A stretch of 64,000 nucleotides of DNA from Dioszegia crocea. Taxonomy: Eukaryota; Basidiomycota; Tremellomycetes; Tremellales; Bulleribasidiaceae. The position numbers were made by a program, and so were the translations under genes. The DNA is taken from positions 682,001 through 746,000 of the forward strand of contig BCKK01000005.1 of NCBI GenBank assembly GCA_001600615.1, in the 5' to 3' direction. Below the pieces are notes generated by a model. The model made no database searches, was not told the DNA's origin, and was given only the letters and a program-made list of their open reading frames with translations. Shown one piece after another: positions 43,542 through 54,902 of the stretch. Each line of letters opens with the position of its first letter. Position 1 is the first letter of the stretch.

Positions 43542-46500
43542 ATGGAAGCACAGCGACCTGTACACGCACACGCCATCCAATCACAGCATAGTGACTCCCT
43601 CACTGATCTCTCCGATGCATTACCTGCGCCGCCGACGCCGTTTCCAGCGTATCAATCTGCCCAAAATGGACGGGCAGTCACGCACACGACGGTCGCTCAG
43701 GTGGGTAACCTTGGCCATTCGCAGACTCAAAAGCTGATTATTGAGATAACAGAGCAAGAGCTTTCCGCTCTACAATTAACATGCGTCGCTGCTCTTGCGT
43801 CTCTACTCCCCTCTGATTCTCAGTCGGCGACACCCCTAGCTGAAAGGGACCGGCCACTCGCTGCTGCCCTAACGGAGCTGCTTGAGACAACTTACGAGCT
43901 GGAGTCCTTTGGGCCTTCGCCAGCTTACGAGGAAGTTGCTGGCTCATCCCCACATGGTGCTAGTCACCAGACAGCGAGGTCCGGGAATGGCGGCACAGAA
44001 GCGAGTTTTGCTGCGCTGGCGCAGCACCTGGCCAGTCTTCAATCTGGACGTGAAGATCAGCAGGTTGCAGGCTCCAGGGAACATCTTCAGCCTGCGATTG
44101 ATGTGTATCGCCAGGAGCTGGCGATGGAAAGGGTGCAGACTTTGAGTCGGGTGGTGTTCGGAATGGTTCGTGCGAGGGAGGATGAGCCAGTGGAGATAGG
44201 AATTTCGGAGACTCGCTCCAACGGAACCGAGGGACCGACCCTGGATCCATCCGCCCATCTATCGCCAGAGTATCAAATGGACGAAAAATCACACTCGGAC
44301 GACCTGCCAGACTACTCTGAGTCCGCTAGCGTCATTGACGAAAAAGATTCGAAAGCCCCAATTGAGGCCGGACCCTCCTCCCCTACACGCCACGCCCCCA
44401 CATCCGAAAAGATGTTGTATGACCTTGACAACCTTACATCCGCCATTGAACGCCTGAGCTCACTTGCGCCTCAGTACGCAGACCAACGATCTGTCCTTCG
44501 TCCGGTCCGGCCCCGCAGTGCCAGCCCGGTGAATGAAGCGGGCCCCTCGAAACTGAAGGGCAAGGGGAGAGAAGAGAGACCAATGTCGGAAAAGGCCAAA
44601 ATGAAGGAATTGGAAGATATCTGGCGGCAGATTGAACGGTCACATGGTAAGAGACGAATGAGGGATGATCAGCGGGTGGATATGGATGGTGTGAGGGTGC
44701 GAAGGGCGGAAGGGCGGGGTCAATTCTTGCAGGAGTTATATGAGCGCGCGGAGATGAGTCGGATGAAGAATCAGGAGGGGCAGAGTGTCAGGGATGCTGT
44801 TGATGGGGATCTGGCAAGAGCACGGGAATTGCGAGATGTAAGCTGAGCGACGACCTGCGCGAAGAGGGATACAGCTGACGTAGTAGCGAGATCGGTTCTT
44901 GCGGGATTTATTGGAAGTTTCCGCTGGAGCTCGGCTGGGCGATCAGGATGCTTCGGCCCCTACTTCGGACGCCATAAGAGACCGACAAGTGCAAGCAGTA
45001 AGTCTACTGTTCCATTTCCTATTTCTAGCAGATTGCTAATAATCCAGCGCCAAACTTTTGTTCAGGACCTGATGGACCGAATGCAGTCCGGCCGACTAGA
45101 AACGCAAGATTATCCCATCACTACCGAATCCCGCATAAAAGATCAACGGCAACATCTTGTCGACTCACTCGTTTCATTCTCGGCCTCTGGACGTATGGCC
45201 GACCAAGACTCTTCGCCGCCTACGCCTCGAAATCGGGATATGAATACCGTGGCGGATCCAGACGAGCTCGTGACGATGGCGTCATTCTTCAAGGATGGTC
45301 CCCAGGTCGATGTCCCGTCTGCAAATGGTCCCAAAGTGGATGGTGCGGATGAGGAAAAGAAGATGGGGACGTTTGGGAAGATTAAGGGGATGATGAAGCG
45401 GACGAGTCTGGGTTTGGGCTTGGGACTCAAGGTCACGAAAGAAACAGGTAAGCTTTATGCTGCCTCCAATGTCTGCCAAGCGTGGACTCATACTTACTGC
45501 CCAGATCTCACCCAAATAAACTATATCGCCGAACATCAGGAAAACTTGAATATAGTAACGGTAACGCTCTTTGGTCCAAATCTCCCACTTACCAACCCGG
45601 AACTCGCTCTCAAGTCATTCGACCCGGCTTCATGCTCGCTTCCCGCTGTCGAAGCCATCCTACAGCACGCCGATATATCACTCCGGATACCCATGCCTGT
45701 GCCTATTCTAGCACACCAAAGCGTCCAGCTTATGACACACGGTTTACATCTCGAAGCTAAACTCGCCTCGGTCCCCATGGCTTCCTTTGCGCCTACCCTC
45801 ATCTCATCCGTTAGCCATCCGCTGTCTGCGTCCGAGTTGAGAGAGCTTGATCCGAGGGGTCTATGCTGTACTTCCTGTGATCGAGAGATAGCCACCACGG
45901 GTGTCGGTCATGGGAATGCGAACGGAAATGGAACTGGGAACGGGAATGAGGACACTGGACGATTCAAGGATCTACCCAGCGAGTACTGGGCGGAGATGAT
46001 GGAGGTCTGGATGTGCCATGATGATCCGGGTTTCACGGCGCGTTTAGCTGCTCAAACAAGGGAAGGGTTCTGGCCAGCCAAGGGGAGAGTCTTGGTCGGG
46101 GGAAGCTACGTCTTGGTCCATTCGGCGGATGTGAAGCGCTCAAATTTGGTTCAGGAGAAATCCAAGGTGAGTCTCTTCATCACTCGGCTGTCGTTCCTTT
46201 TCGATTTTCCTAGTCCTCGCTCCCCACCACGATGGACTACAAGAAGGTCATCGCCAGTCCCATTGGCGCTCCCCCATCCCTCCAGATGCCCCCGGGTGAA
46301 ACATCCAGGCAGGACCTCTCGCAAGGTCTCGCTTGGGTAGAGTATGCTCCTTCCTTGTGGGATGTCGGACTAAAAGGGATGGGAGGAGAGGGTTTCTGTT
46401 CCTTCACCGGGACGGGGACCTTATTGGCTGATACAACGGTCCTAAATTAATACAAACTTTATTGTCCCTACGGTCTCGGATTGATCAAACCTATTATCCC

Positions 46501-47428
46501 GCAAGTACGCAAGGGAGGGAGGCTACATCTGAGACTACATTTCATCAACATCATTCTTGTTTGCTGTGACTAGCCTATACAACCCAAGCTTATCGTATAG
46601 GATGTAAGCTGGAATGTCGTTTCTTGTCTGTGTGGCGAAGTGCTCGGAAAGGCGCGAAAGGAGGATGATCGACCGGGATCGGGCGCGGTACGGTTCTCGA
46701 AATGGGCCATAGCGCTATTGAGGGATGATGATGTTGATGGCGAAAATGTCGAGTGAGTTAGCTGTACCAAGGTGTCCAGAGCCAGAACGACAGCTGACCC
46801 ATCGCCCAGACCCACTCGATATCCGCTTGGCGTGTATGTCACGTCAGATATGCTCGCTTTGGCACAGGCACACGCTACCTTCCGCTTCTTGATTGTCGAT
46901 GAGGAGAATGAAGAGCAGAGGCTGATGGTGAGCTTCGTGAAGATCTCCCATTTGAGGCAAAGCATCAGTAGCTGATCAATTCAGATATGGCTATTCAATC
47001 CCTCGGTCCGAATTTCATATCGTCGGGCTCCAGGCACAGTCCATGCCGCTCCCCCATCCCCAGTCCGGGCTTCGTACGCCAGCACGCACAGTACAAAATC
47101 ATCCACTAAATCCCGGCGATCCAGTGTCGCGTCAGCGCTATCCCGCTCTGCTTCACGCTCAGAAGTAGAATCCACCAGCAGCGCACCTGCGTCCACTGGT
47201 AGAACCCTTCGAGCATGCAAAATCATGTATCGACAACTACCACCGGGAGACGCAGGCGCTATAGGCCGGAGCCAGACGCCTCAGGGCCAAGGTCAGATGG
47301 AGGAGTTGAGATATCCTTCTCTCGTTGTTGATCGCCTGTTGGCGGCCTTGGAGGCGAGCACGGGGGTTTATCCAGAGGGTAGGCGGAAGATGGGTATTTG
47401 GGATGTAGGATTCTTGGGCAGGGTGTAA
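43542..47428 (+). CDS. HECT_2-domain (UBE3D-like) protein with long N-terminal extension (8 exons, ~1100 aa)
   Basis: Exons 43542-44837, 44887-44997, 45048-45447, 45505-46166, 46214-46341, 46609-46752, 46810-46927, 46985-47428. The C-terminal half resembles UBE3D/HECT_2 proteins (cyclin-B-binding E3-like): LNIVTVTLFGPNLPL, CCTSCDREI, LPSEYWAEMMEVWMCHDD, then CLCGEVLGKA with RFSKWAIALL, YPLGVYVTSDMLALAQAHA and IWLFNPSVRISY. The first ~590 residues (ITEQELSALQLTC..., a Glu/Arg/Met-rich helix, RDRFLRDLLEVS) are unrecognised. The 267-nt intron at 46342-46608 is unusually long. Alternatives are GT at 46337 with acceptor 46600, or a true stop at 46450; the conserved CxCG block after it argues the gene continues. 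A Gly/Asn run (GNANGNGTGNGN) splits the zinc-site loop. Confidence 0.65.
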
Positions 47429-47495
47429 TTATATGCTTATTGTACATAGGGTAGCGTCTGCCTTGTGATGCCAGGACATTTTTACATGACATGGC

Positions 47496-49087
47496 TCAAG
47501 CAACACCCTGATTCCTCAGCCGTCTAATCGCTTCTATGGCTTCTCTTCTGCCCTCCGCAAAGCCGATCTCTTTGGAAACAGACAGCGATTCATCGAAGAA
47601 TTTCAGAGCCGCCGGGAGGTCCTTCTCGATCTGCTCTGGTCAGCGTCTAAAGCATATCGAAAGGCCTTTCTGAATGACATACCTCAGCTAGCATACCCAT
47701 ATTGTGCAGAGCCACGCTCTTGGCTCGGTTGCAGAGCAGAGCAGAAGGATCTGTAGAGGTTGACGAGCCGCCTTCTGATAGGGCTCCATTGGCGATTTGG
47801 AGAGCTTGGAGGGACCACGACCGGGAGACCTTCACAGCTTGGGCTGTGCGAGGCTGCAGGGTGTGCGAGGATATGGAAGTCATAAGAAGGGCGGCTGAGA
47901 AGTCAGCTTCAGCCCGTCGATACTCATGACACAGAATTGGACTGACCTTGACATCTATCTCGAGCTGGAGGAGTCTCTTTAGCTCCAGCAGGTATCAATA
48001 TCGACACCGCCTGCAAAAGCAACTGAGCAGCAATCTCATACTGCTTCTTCCGAGCATAAACCTCCGACAGCGCCTCCATAGTCATTCCCAACCCCCGCTT
48101 ATCCACCATTCCGCCCTCGGCATCTTGGTTCTCGCCCAGATCGATATCTCTCCCAGCAATCACACCGGTGCTGGGTGATCCCGATCCACTTTTGGGCCCA
48201 TTGATCAGGCCCAATTTGAGCATGGCTGTTAATGCGCCAGAGAGGTATGACTCCGCTGCGTCTAGCCAACCGATCGGCTCTGTTGATCCTGCGATGGTAT
48301 CGACTGGGAATGGAGGTGGATGGGAGGAAGCAGATAGCTGGACTGCGAGATGGCCCAGCTTTTGGGAGAGACCGATCGCGCGGATGTGGTCTGCTGGCGT
48401 GAGGGTGTACCCCGCCCCTGCCCACTCGCTGGCTGATGATGAGGGTTTCAGAGGTGTTTCGCCCAGGTGATGCAGGGCCGTCCGGAGGGTCGTATAGGCC
48501 TTGATGAGCTGTCCTTGGGATTCGAGGAGGGCAGCGTAGGAGACGAATAGGCCTGTAAGCTTTTGTAAGGGGTCCGGCTGGAGCGAGGATGAGGGGAGTG
48601 ATAGGGCAGCTTCGATCGCTCTGGAGAGTCAGTTCCGGCTTGTGTGGTAGGGATCGAGCTTACTTTTGGAAGTATGTCTCACTACGGGCATAATCGCCTG
48701 CGTTCCGAGCTTTGATGGCTGCTTTGAGAGGGGTACGGACGTGCTCTGGCCATGTCTGTAGGGAGAAATAGTATTCGAGTCTGAGCTGATTCAGCTTCGT
48801 CCATGAACAGCAACGTACAGTCCATACGTCGTGACAAGGAAGCCTAGACCGACGAGTCCGCCGAAGAGATATGATATGCGTACACCGCCTGGTCTGCCTG
48901 AGCTAGATTCTGGCAGAGTAGCGTAGGATCGGACATTGAGACGAGAGCGCGGTGGGGGTAGGCGGACTCGACACGATGAGGACCCGGCAGCGGGCTGCGA
49001 GCGACTGATCACAGCTGGTCTGACTGCCGCTCGTGTGCTTGCGAGCAGCACCCCAGTTGCTAGCCGTTGAGGCCTCACGATGGACAT
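47496..49087 (-). CDS. Mgr3-like mitochondrial inner-membrane TPR protein (5 exons, 469 aa)
   Basis: Exons 48819-49087, 48664-48780, 47947-48620, 47683-47894, 47496-47633. The N-terminus (MSIVRPQRLATGVL...) is Arg/Ser/Ala-rich and lacks acid, as in a mitochondrial presequence. One membrane helix YLFGGLVGLGFLVTTYGLL (about 76-95) follows, then WPEHVRTPLKAAIKARNAGDY and YFQKAIEA, the start of TPR-like helix pairs. Later repeats include ALSEVYARKKQYEIAAQLLLQA and ALHNMGMLAE...DLPAALKFFDESLSVSKEI. Yeast Mgr3 is an adaptor of the i-AAA protease Yme1; assignment is by plan and motif rather than close identity. The in-frame ATG at 49264 would add 59 residues; the later start gives a cleaner presequence. 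Convergent with the HECT_2 gene (68 bp apart). Confidence 0.7.
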
Positions 49088-49622
49088 TAGGCGTGGTCGG
49101 GTAGGCTGAGAACGAGAAAGTGACTGTTCCACGGCTGGAGTTGAAGATGTTCGACATTCAGATGATCGACCACCGCGCCGATATAGATGTCCGATATCGA
49201 TGCCCGAGGCCCGAGGCCAGGCAGATTTCTTGCTCACACTGGAAGTCTTTGAATTCTGATGCATCTATATTGATGTCCATCACATCCATCAATCATTGTC
49301 CTGCATCATCGTCCAGATCCTAACTTTGCGGTTGCATATCTAGGTGCCGCACATTGCGCGAATCGCTGCCGGGACTAGGCAATCGTCAGGTCATTGAGAT
49401 GCAATTCTTGGGAAACAAATGGCGGTATTCAAGACACGGTTAGCGTATATCTACTCCTGGCTAGTCACACTGCGTAAGATGTACGGAAGATAGCACGATA
49501 CTCGATAGGCAATCTTACAACCAAGCAGGAGGTGAAGGCTTGTAAGGCCCCGCTGCTAACTCTCGTCGCACCGCGCTGTGACTGATCAGTAAACCATTCC
49601 TGACACCGCAGACACACCACAC
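49088..49622 (-). promoter_or_regulatory. Region between the F-box-like array and the Mgr3-like gene
   Basis: About 535 bp containing the 3' UTR of F-box-like copy 1 and the promoter of the Mgr3-like gene. No convincing ORF; short ORFs overlap the N-terminal extension of the Mgr3-like frame. Confidence 0.4.
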
Positions 49623-50978
49623 TCACTCGTTATCCTCGATACACCAATCACACGCTGGACATGGTGGCGCGTCCGCAAGTGCCTTCACTCGCCAACTGTC
49701 CCACTTACATCGGCCGAGCGGGATGTCGCTCTGCGCGCAAGTGTTAACCGTCGCCCGTTCGATTTCTTCCCTCATCCCTTCGTTCACGTATTCCGGTAGG
49801 AGATACATATCCACCGACACGGCAATTGACTGATCAATCTCCGCTTCCTCGTACGTGATCTGGGGAAGTACATGCCGCGAAGCATCCCGCTCGAGGATCA
49901 GATCAGAGACGGAGCCGAGTATGGCACCGGCGGACCCATTCATGCGTCTGCCTTCGTTGAAGGTGAAATACCACCGGGTGCGGTGAGGTGAATCCCGGAG
50001 AGGTACGATAGGGCAGGAACCCAGTGAAGAGTCGAAGTGAGCGCTGAAATCCTGGCCGTCCGCTCGCCAGAGTATAGTTTGGAAAACGAGCGGGCCAAAC
50101 TCGACTCGCTGGCAGCAGGTCGGAGAAGATGAGGCATTGTCTAGGGGATGTAGCAGGGCCGAAATTTGCCTGCGAGCATAGCTCATTCTTTGGTGTGAAT
50201 TGTGGGGATTCGGACTGCCCAAACGCCATACCAGGAGCCAGATGTCTTTTTGGCCACCGAGGTATGCGCCTGTCGAGAGTGATGTGAGAGCGCCAGTGAC
50301 CGGTTCCAAAGCTGCCGCCGACTCCGCGATCCAATCCGTTTCAGCCATGCAAAAGCGGATGGTGTCCTCCTTACTCGGCAGAAAGAGGTAGAAGTGTACG
50401 CCTCCATGTCGTAGAAGGGTAGGATAGGTCGGTTCGGATTTGTCTGCGTACTCGACGAAGAGCCGCTTGACGCGTTTTATGAGGTCGCGCTTGGGTGATA
50501 TGCCTCGAGCCGCAGGGGATGCGGTGATGTTGCGGATGAAGGAGGGGAGATGATCGACAATGACGGTGGAGTAGAGGATGGGGCCAGTGAAGTTGTTGAA
50601 CATCTAACATGTCAGCTCATGTCAACTTCAATATCAAGTCGTCAACAGGTCAAGTTGGAGATTTGGCCGTTCACAAACCTTATTGACACGCATCAAAGAG
50701 GTCAGATCATGCTGCCTGATTTCAGTCCGCTTGGCCCTGCCAGCAGGTCGAGGAGCGGGCTGCCGCGCGAATGCAATCACCTTCAGCCACAGCTCGGCCG
50801 GGAGCTCGAGGGGTGTTGCCCGGTCGGCAATCATGGGGGGAGGTATCGGCCTGTCCTCGGCGACTTTGACGTTGCTAGCACTCACACCAGCTCCCCTAAG
50901 GCTACTGGCGGTCGGCTGGGGCGGTATCTGCGACATACTGATATGTTGACGACTTGGAGTGGAGATGCAACGCAACAA
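49623..50978 (-). CDS. F-box-like protein, tandem family copy 1, intact (2 exons)
   Basis: Exon 1 50679-50978 (or from the second ATG, 50936), exon 2 49623-50603. Near the N-terminus LELPAELWLKVIAFA...DLTSLMRVNK, followed across the intron by FTGPILYSTVIVDHL, reads as an F-box-like motif (substrate receptor of SCF ubiquitin ligases). The remaining ~300 residues are not a known repeat type but are shared with copies 2 and 3: ALTSLSTGAYLGGQKDIW, CCQRVEFGPLVFQT, TRWYFTFN, SVDMYLLPEY and a C-terminal APPCPACDWCIEDNE. No lesion found. Function beyond F-box-type recruitment is unknown; Skp1 binding is inferred. Confidence 0.6.
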
Positions 50979-51336
50979 GCGAACTTTGAGCGAACTTTAG
51001 TCTTTCAAGCCAAGTCCCTACGTGAGCTCGGTAAACTCGCCTACCTGTATCTCAGCGCGAGGGGTCTATTCATTGTGCAACTGATTGCATCGGGGAAACA
51101 TCCGGCTCGAAAAAAGACCCAGAGCTAATAAGATGTCTGCGCTATGGATACGCCAGGCTTTGCATGCCAATCCCGCAAAGATCTGACATCGATCCCCCCT
51201 CGAGTCAAAGTCCTAGTCTTGCGATCCCCCATCGAGCTCGGCATTTGGCTCATGGTGGTGTTGTATCCCGAGCCATAATCTCTCCTCGGATGGCTCTGAT
51301 TCTGATCAGTAACATGTACACTCCTAAGCATGAGAC
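50979..51336 (-). promoter_or_regulatory. Upstream region of F-box-like copy 1
   Basis: Contains the shared array motif TAAACTCGCCTA (51032-51043), about 55 nt before the first ATG of copy 1. The rest is 3' UTR of copy 2. Confidence 0.45.
51032..51043 (-). promoter_or_regulatory. Shared array promoter motif, copy 1
   Basis: TAAACTCGCCTA on the plus strand (TAGGCGAGTTTA in the gene's direction). Present upstream of all three F-box-like genes (also 52788-52799 and, as TTAACTCGCCTA, 54420-54431). Conserved more than its surroundings, so a functional site is plausible. Confidence 0.45.
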
Positions 51337-52705
51337 TCACTCATTATCCTCGATACACCAATCACATGCTGGGCACGGTGGCGCATCCGCAAGCGGCTTC
51401 AATCGCCAATCATCCCTCTTACACCGACTGATGGGTATTCGATTGTGCTCACACGTGAGACTCTTCACCTCGCGCATCCACCTCTTTTCCCTATCAGTTA
51501 TACATGCCGGTGGCAGATATATGTCTACTGACATGGCGATCGCCTTGTCGAAGTCCTCCTGATTGGACGTCTCAAATTCGTCCCGCATACCCTCGCGCCC
51601 ACTTATGTGCTTGGAGATGCATTCGGGAATATCGCTAGTTGATGCAGCAGCGTCCGCAGCGTCGTTGAAGGTGAGATACCACCTGGTGTTGTGATTATCG
51701 CCACAGGCGACCAGCGGGCAAGCGCCGATCTCTGAATCGATGTGGGTGCTGAAGCTGGCGCCGTCCAATTGCCACAGTACCGTCTGGAACGTAAGGGGCC
51801 CATACTCGACGCGCCTGCAGCAGGCTGTAGGGGGGGCAGGGTCGTCCTGTGGCCTGAGCAGGGCCGATATGCCTTCACGAGCTTTGATCATCCGGCGAGA
51901 GGTATTATGGGGGTTGGACTCTGGAAGGTCCCATATCATAGACCAGATATCCTTCTGACCACCGAGGTATGCGCCTGTGGAGAGTGAAGTGAGGCCTCTG
52001 AAAACCTCATTGAGGATCACCGCAGACTCTGCGATCCAATCCGCCTCTGCAGCACAGAAACGGGTGGTATCCTCCTGGTCTGGCGATAGAAGTGAAAGTG
52101 GACTCCGCCATAGTGTAGAAGGGTGAGATATGATGGCTCAGATTTGTCTGCGTATTCGAGGAAGAGGCGCTGGATGCGTTTGAGGAGGTCGCGCTTGGAG
52201 TATATGCCTTGAGCGGCAGGAAGAGAGTTGATATTGCGGACGAGGGAGGGGAGGTGATCGGTGATTATGGTGGAGTAGAGGATGGGGCCGGCGAAGTTAT
52301 TGAACATCTACCAAGTGATCAGCTGAGATGTTCCGAGCGACATCTGGGAATAAGAGACATTGGAGGTCTTGGCCCTAGCCGGCTTAGCCCGCGATCATTG
52401 CCGAGAGAAGCCAAGTGAAGGAGCAGGATCGGATGAGCTAGGAGGTTGAAAAAAGTGATGCCCACCTTGTTGACGCGCATCAAAGTTGACAAGTCATGCT
52501 GCCTAATCTCTTCCCGCTGAGCCTTGCCAGCAGGTCGAGGAGCAGGCCGTCTCGCGAATGCTATGACCCTCAGCCAAAGCTCGGGAGGAAGCTCGAGGGG
52601 GGCTTTGGGAGGGGAGTGAGGCGGTCTCGCTTGATTCATTGGGACTGATGCCTTTCTGACCGCAGTGCCAGCGACGGTAGGCATATCGACAAGAGACTGA
52701 GGCAT
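51337..52705 (-). pseudogene. F-box-like tandem copy 2, disrupted by a 1-nt frameshift
   Basis: Exon 1 52466-52705, exon 2 51337-52307. Begins with LELPPELWLRVIAFARRP...DLSTLMRVNK and FAGPILYSTIITDHL, parallel to copy 1. At about 52085-52089, after HFHF, the frame needed to stay aligned to the family changes by one base. Frame 0 runs to a stop at 52017, whereas the shifted frame continues (LSPDQEDTTRFCAAEADWIAESA) through the whole remaining ~230 residues to DAPPCPACDWCIEDNE at 51337. No splice donor explains the shift. Everything else is intact, so the lesion is recent, or is a sequencing error. Confidence 0.65.
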
Positions 52706-53060
52706 AGTAAATGGACTCCGCTTGTGGATCGAGAGTGAATAATAGATGCAACGCGCAGCGAAGATTCTGAGAGAAGCGCTCGCTCGCTAAACTCGCCTAT
52801 ATGGTTCTGGCTCAGGATGAGATGGTCGCCTGTCTTGCACCTTGATGGTACTGTTAGCGCTGACCGATCCTCAAGGTCTGATGGAGACGACACAGAGCTT
52901 TCAAGATGCGTTGCTCAGAATCTCCAACAACTCCACAACTGCTAGCTGCTCTCGACATGTAATCACCGCTCAAATATGCCGGCATGCGGGCCATGATCTC
53001 TCTTCGAACAATCCTGGCACTTGTAAGCGTGCGTGCAAAGCCAGTGTATACGTAAAAGAC
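52706..53060 (-). promoter_or_regulatory. Upstream region of F-box-like copy 2
   Basis: Carries TAAACTCGCCTA (52788-52799), about 83 nt before the copy 2 start, and the 3' UTR of copy 3. No gene seen. Confidence 0.45.
52788..52799 (-). promoter_or_regulatory. Shared array promoter motif, copy 2
   Basis: Same TAAACTCGCCTA element, about 83 nt upstream of the copy 2 start codon. Confidence 0.45.
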
Positions 53061-54342
53061 TCACTTGTTATCTTCAATAGACCAATCGGAAGCTCGACAC
53101 GATGGCGCCTCTTCCATCGACTTCATCCGCCAAGCATCCCCCTTCGTCCTCCCGAGCGGAATACCATGGTGTTTGCAAGCCGAGCCTTGGGTCGCTTTTA
53201 TCCCAACCCATTCCTCTATTTTGTCTTCCATGAACGATGGCGGAAGATACATATCCACCTTCAGATTCATCTGCCATCCGGGCGACCCCTTAATCTTCGT
53301 TCCGCCCAACAACGATTCCCGACTCTGAATCTGCTCGCTGATGGCAGTGCGGATCGAATCGGTCGATGCCATGTAGTCTTTGATGTCATTGAAGGTGAGA
53401 TACCACTTGGTATTCGGGCCACCGCCTACGACACAGGGGACTGCGCCGAGCTCGGTATCAACGTGGGCACTGAAGCTGGAGCCCCCATCTTGCCATAGTG
53501 TGGTTTGGAGGGTAAGGGGACCGTACTCTACGCGCTGGCAGCACGCTTCCGCGGGAGTGATAATGTGGTTCGGGCAGAGTAGCTTAGAAATAGCTTGGCG
53601 GGCGATGATCATTCTACGGCTTGTTTTATTTGGATCATGCTGCGGAAGGGCCCATACCATGTGCCAGGTGTCTCTTTGACCGCCGAGGTAGGCGCCAGTC
53701 GAGAGTGTTTTCAGCCCGCGAATGACTCCATCGAGTAATATCGCAGACTCCGCCATACCGTCCGTCTCCGCGCCGCAGAACCGTGCGGTGTCCTATTCGC
53801 TAGGGTCGAGGAGCCCGAAGTGTAGCCCACCGTACTGCAAGAGGGTAGGATAGGTTGGCTCGGATTTGTCGCAGTATTTAAGGAAAAGGCGCTTTACCCC
53901 TTTGAGGAGGTCGCGTTTGGAGAGAATGCCCTCGGCAGCAGAGGGAGAGCGGATGTTACGGACGAGGGAGGGGAGATGGTCGGTGATCACGCGGGAGTAT
54001 AGGATGGACCCGGTGAGATTGTTGAACAGCTTAGCAAAGTCAGCAAATTGGTCCGAGCTTAGGGCAAGACGATTTACCTTGTTCACGCGCATTAGAGTAG
54101 TCAAATCATGTTGTCGGATCTCGGAGCGAGACGCCCTGCTTGTCGGCCGAGGAGCCGGCCGCTGCATACGCGCAATGACCTTTGACAAATTTGAGCCAAA
54201 CCTCCGCGGGCAGCTCTGGCAATTCGGCGTCGGGATTGCGGGGAGGTACCCATTGACTTGTGCTAACGGGAGGAGGTGTAGCGGTGCTCTCGACGGTTGC
54301 TGGTGATTGTACGCCGACTGACTTGCGTAGGAAATCCCACAT
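53061..54342 (-). pseudogene. F-box-like tandem copy 3, with frameshift and nonsense codon
   Basis: Exon 1 54078-54342, exon 2 53061-54029. Two lesions are seen. After LPAEVWLK an insertion of about 10 nt (near 54179-54190, a near-duplicate of adjacent TCAAA/GTCA bases) shifts the F-box-like frame. In exon 2 the family's EDT becomes a TAG at 53793-53795. Downstream coding resumes at once (DTARFCGAETDGMAESA) and runs intact to 53061. The terminal block reads APSCRASDWSIEDNK, losing two of the three cysteines kept in copies 1 and 2. This is the most decayed copy. Confidence 0.7.
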
Positions 54343-54419
54343 CCTGCCTGGGGCTATGCGGGCATGTAAGTTACAGGAGAGTCGGTGAGGAAAATCCGCA
54401 GGGAATGTTGGCTCTACGC

Positions 54420-54431
54420 TTAACTCGCCTA
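54420..54431 (-). promoter_or_regulatory. Shared array promoter motif, copy 3
   Basis: TTAACTCGCCTA, one base different from the other two copies, about 78 nt upstream of the copy 3 start codon. Confidence 0.4.
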
Positions 54432-54902
54432 TGTCGCCAAAATGGGTTCAAAAGGCACGAAACTTCTCGGGCTCAAAATCAAAATCAATCATCCATCATT
54501 TCACGCTCGCTGGTCTTCGCTGGTGAGTGTGTTGAATCAGGTTGAATCCGCGAGCTTTCGCGACCTCAGCGCTGTCATCTCCAGCGCTCCAGCACGACTT
54601 CCTCGGAGACTGATTATAGTTATACTGATGCAAAACGTAATGCGCTGCCTCCACCTCCACCTCCCGCTTTGCACGGAGGGCTGAACAGTGAAATTTACTG
54701 GAATCGGCAACTGACTCGATTGACGTCATTGATTCCAGCAAACCCATACGTTCCTTAGCGCTCATGTCAGCTCCAGCAAACGTGTCAACCCGCCCTCGTC
54801 ATTGGTTGACAGTAGAGAGAGCAAGTATATAAAGCGCAAAGAAACGTTCGGACGTTTGCCACTCATCTCTCTAATCCAAAAATCACCCAGATCAAGCACA
54901 AA
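54432..54902 (+). promoter_or_regulatory. Catalase promoter with CCAAT and TATA elements
   Basis: An inverted CCAAT box (ATTGG at 54801-54805) lies 20 nt before a TATATAAA box (54826-54833), which is 70 nt upstream of the catalase ATG. This is the clearest core promoter in the window and fits a strongly expressed gene. The rest of the gap holds no supported ORF. Confidence 0.6.

Noticed and set aside
46450..46450. Stop at 46450 as the end of the HECT_2 gene
   Set aside because: The conserved CxCG block and the rest of the domain follow in phase to 47428.
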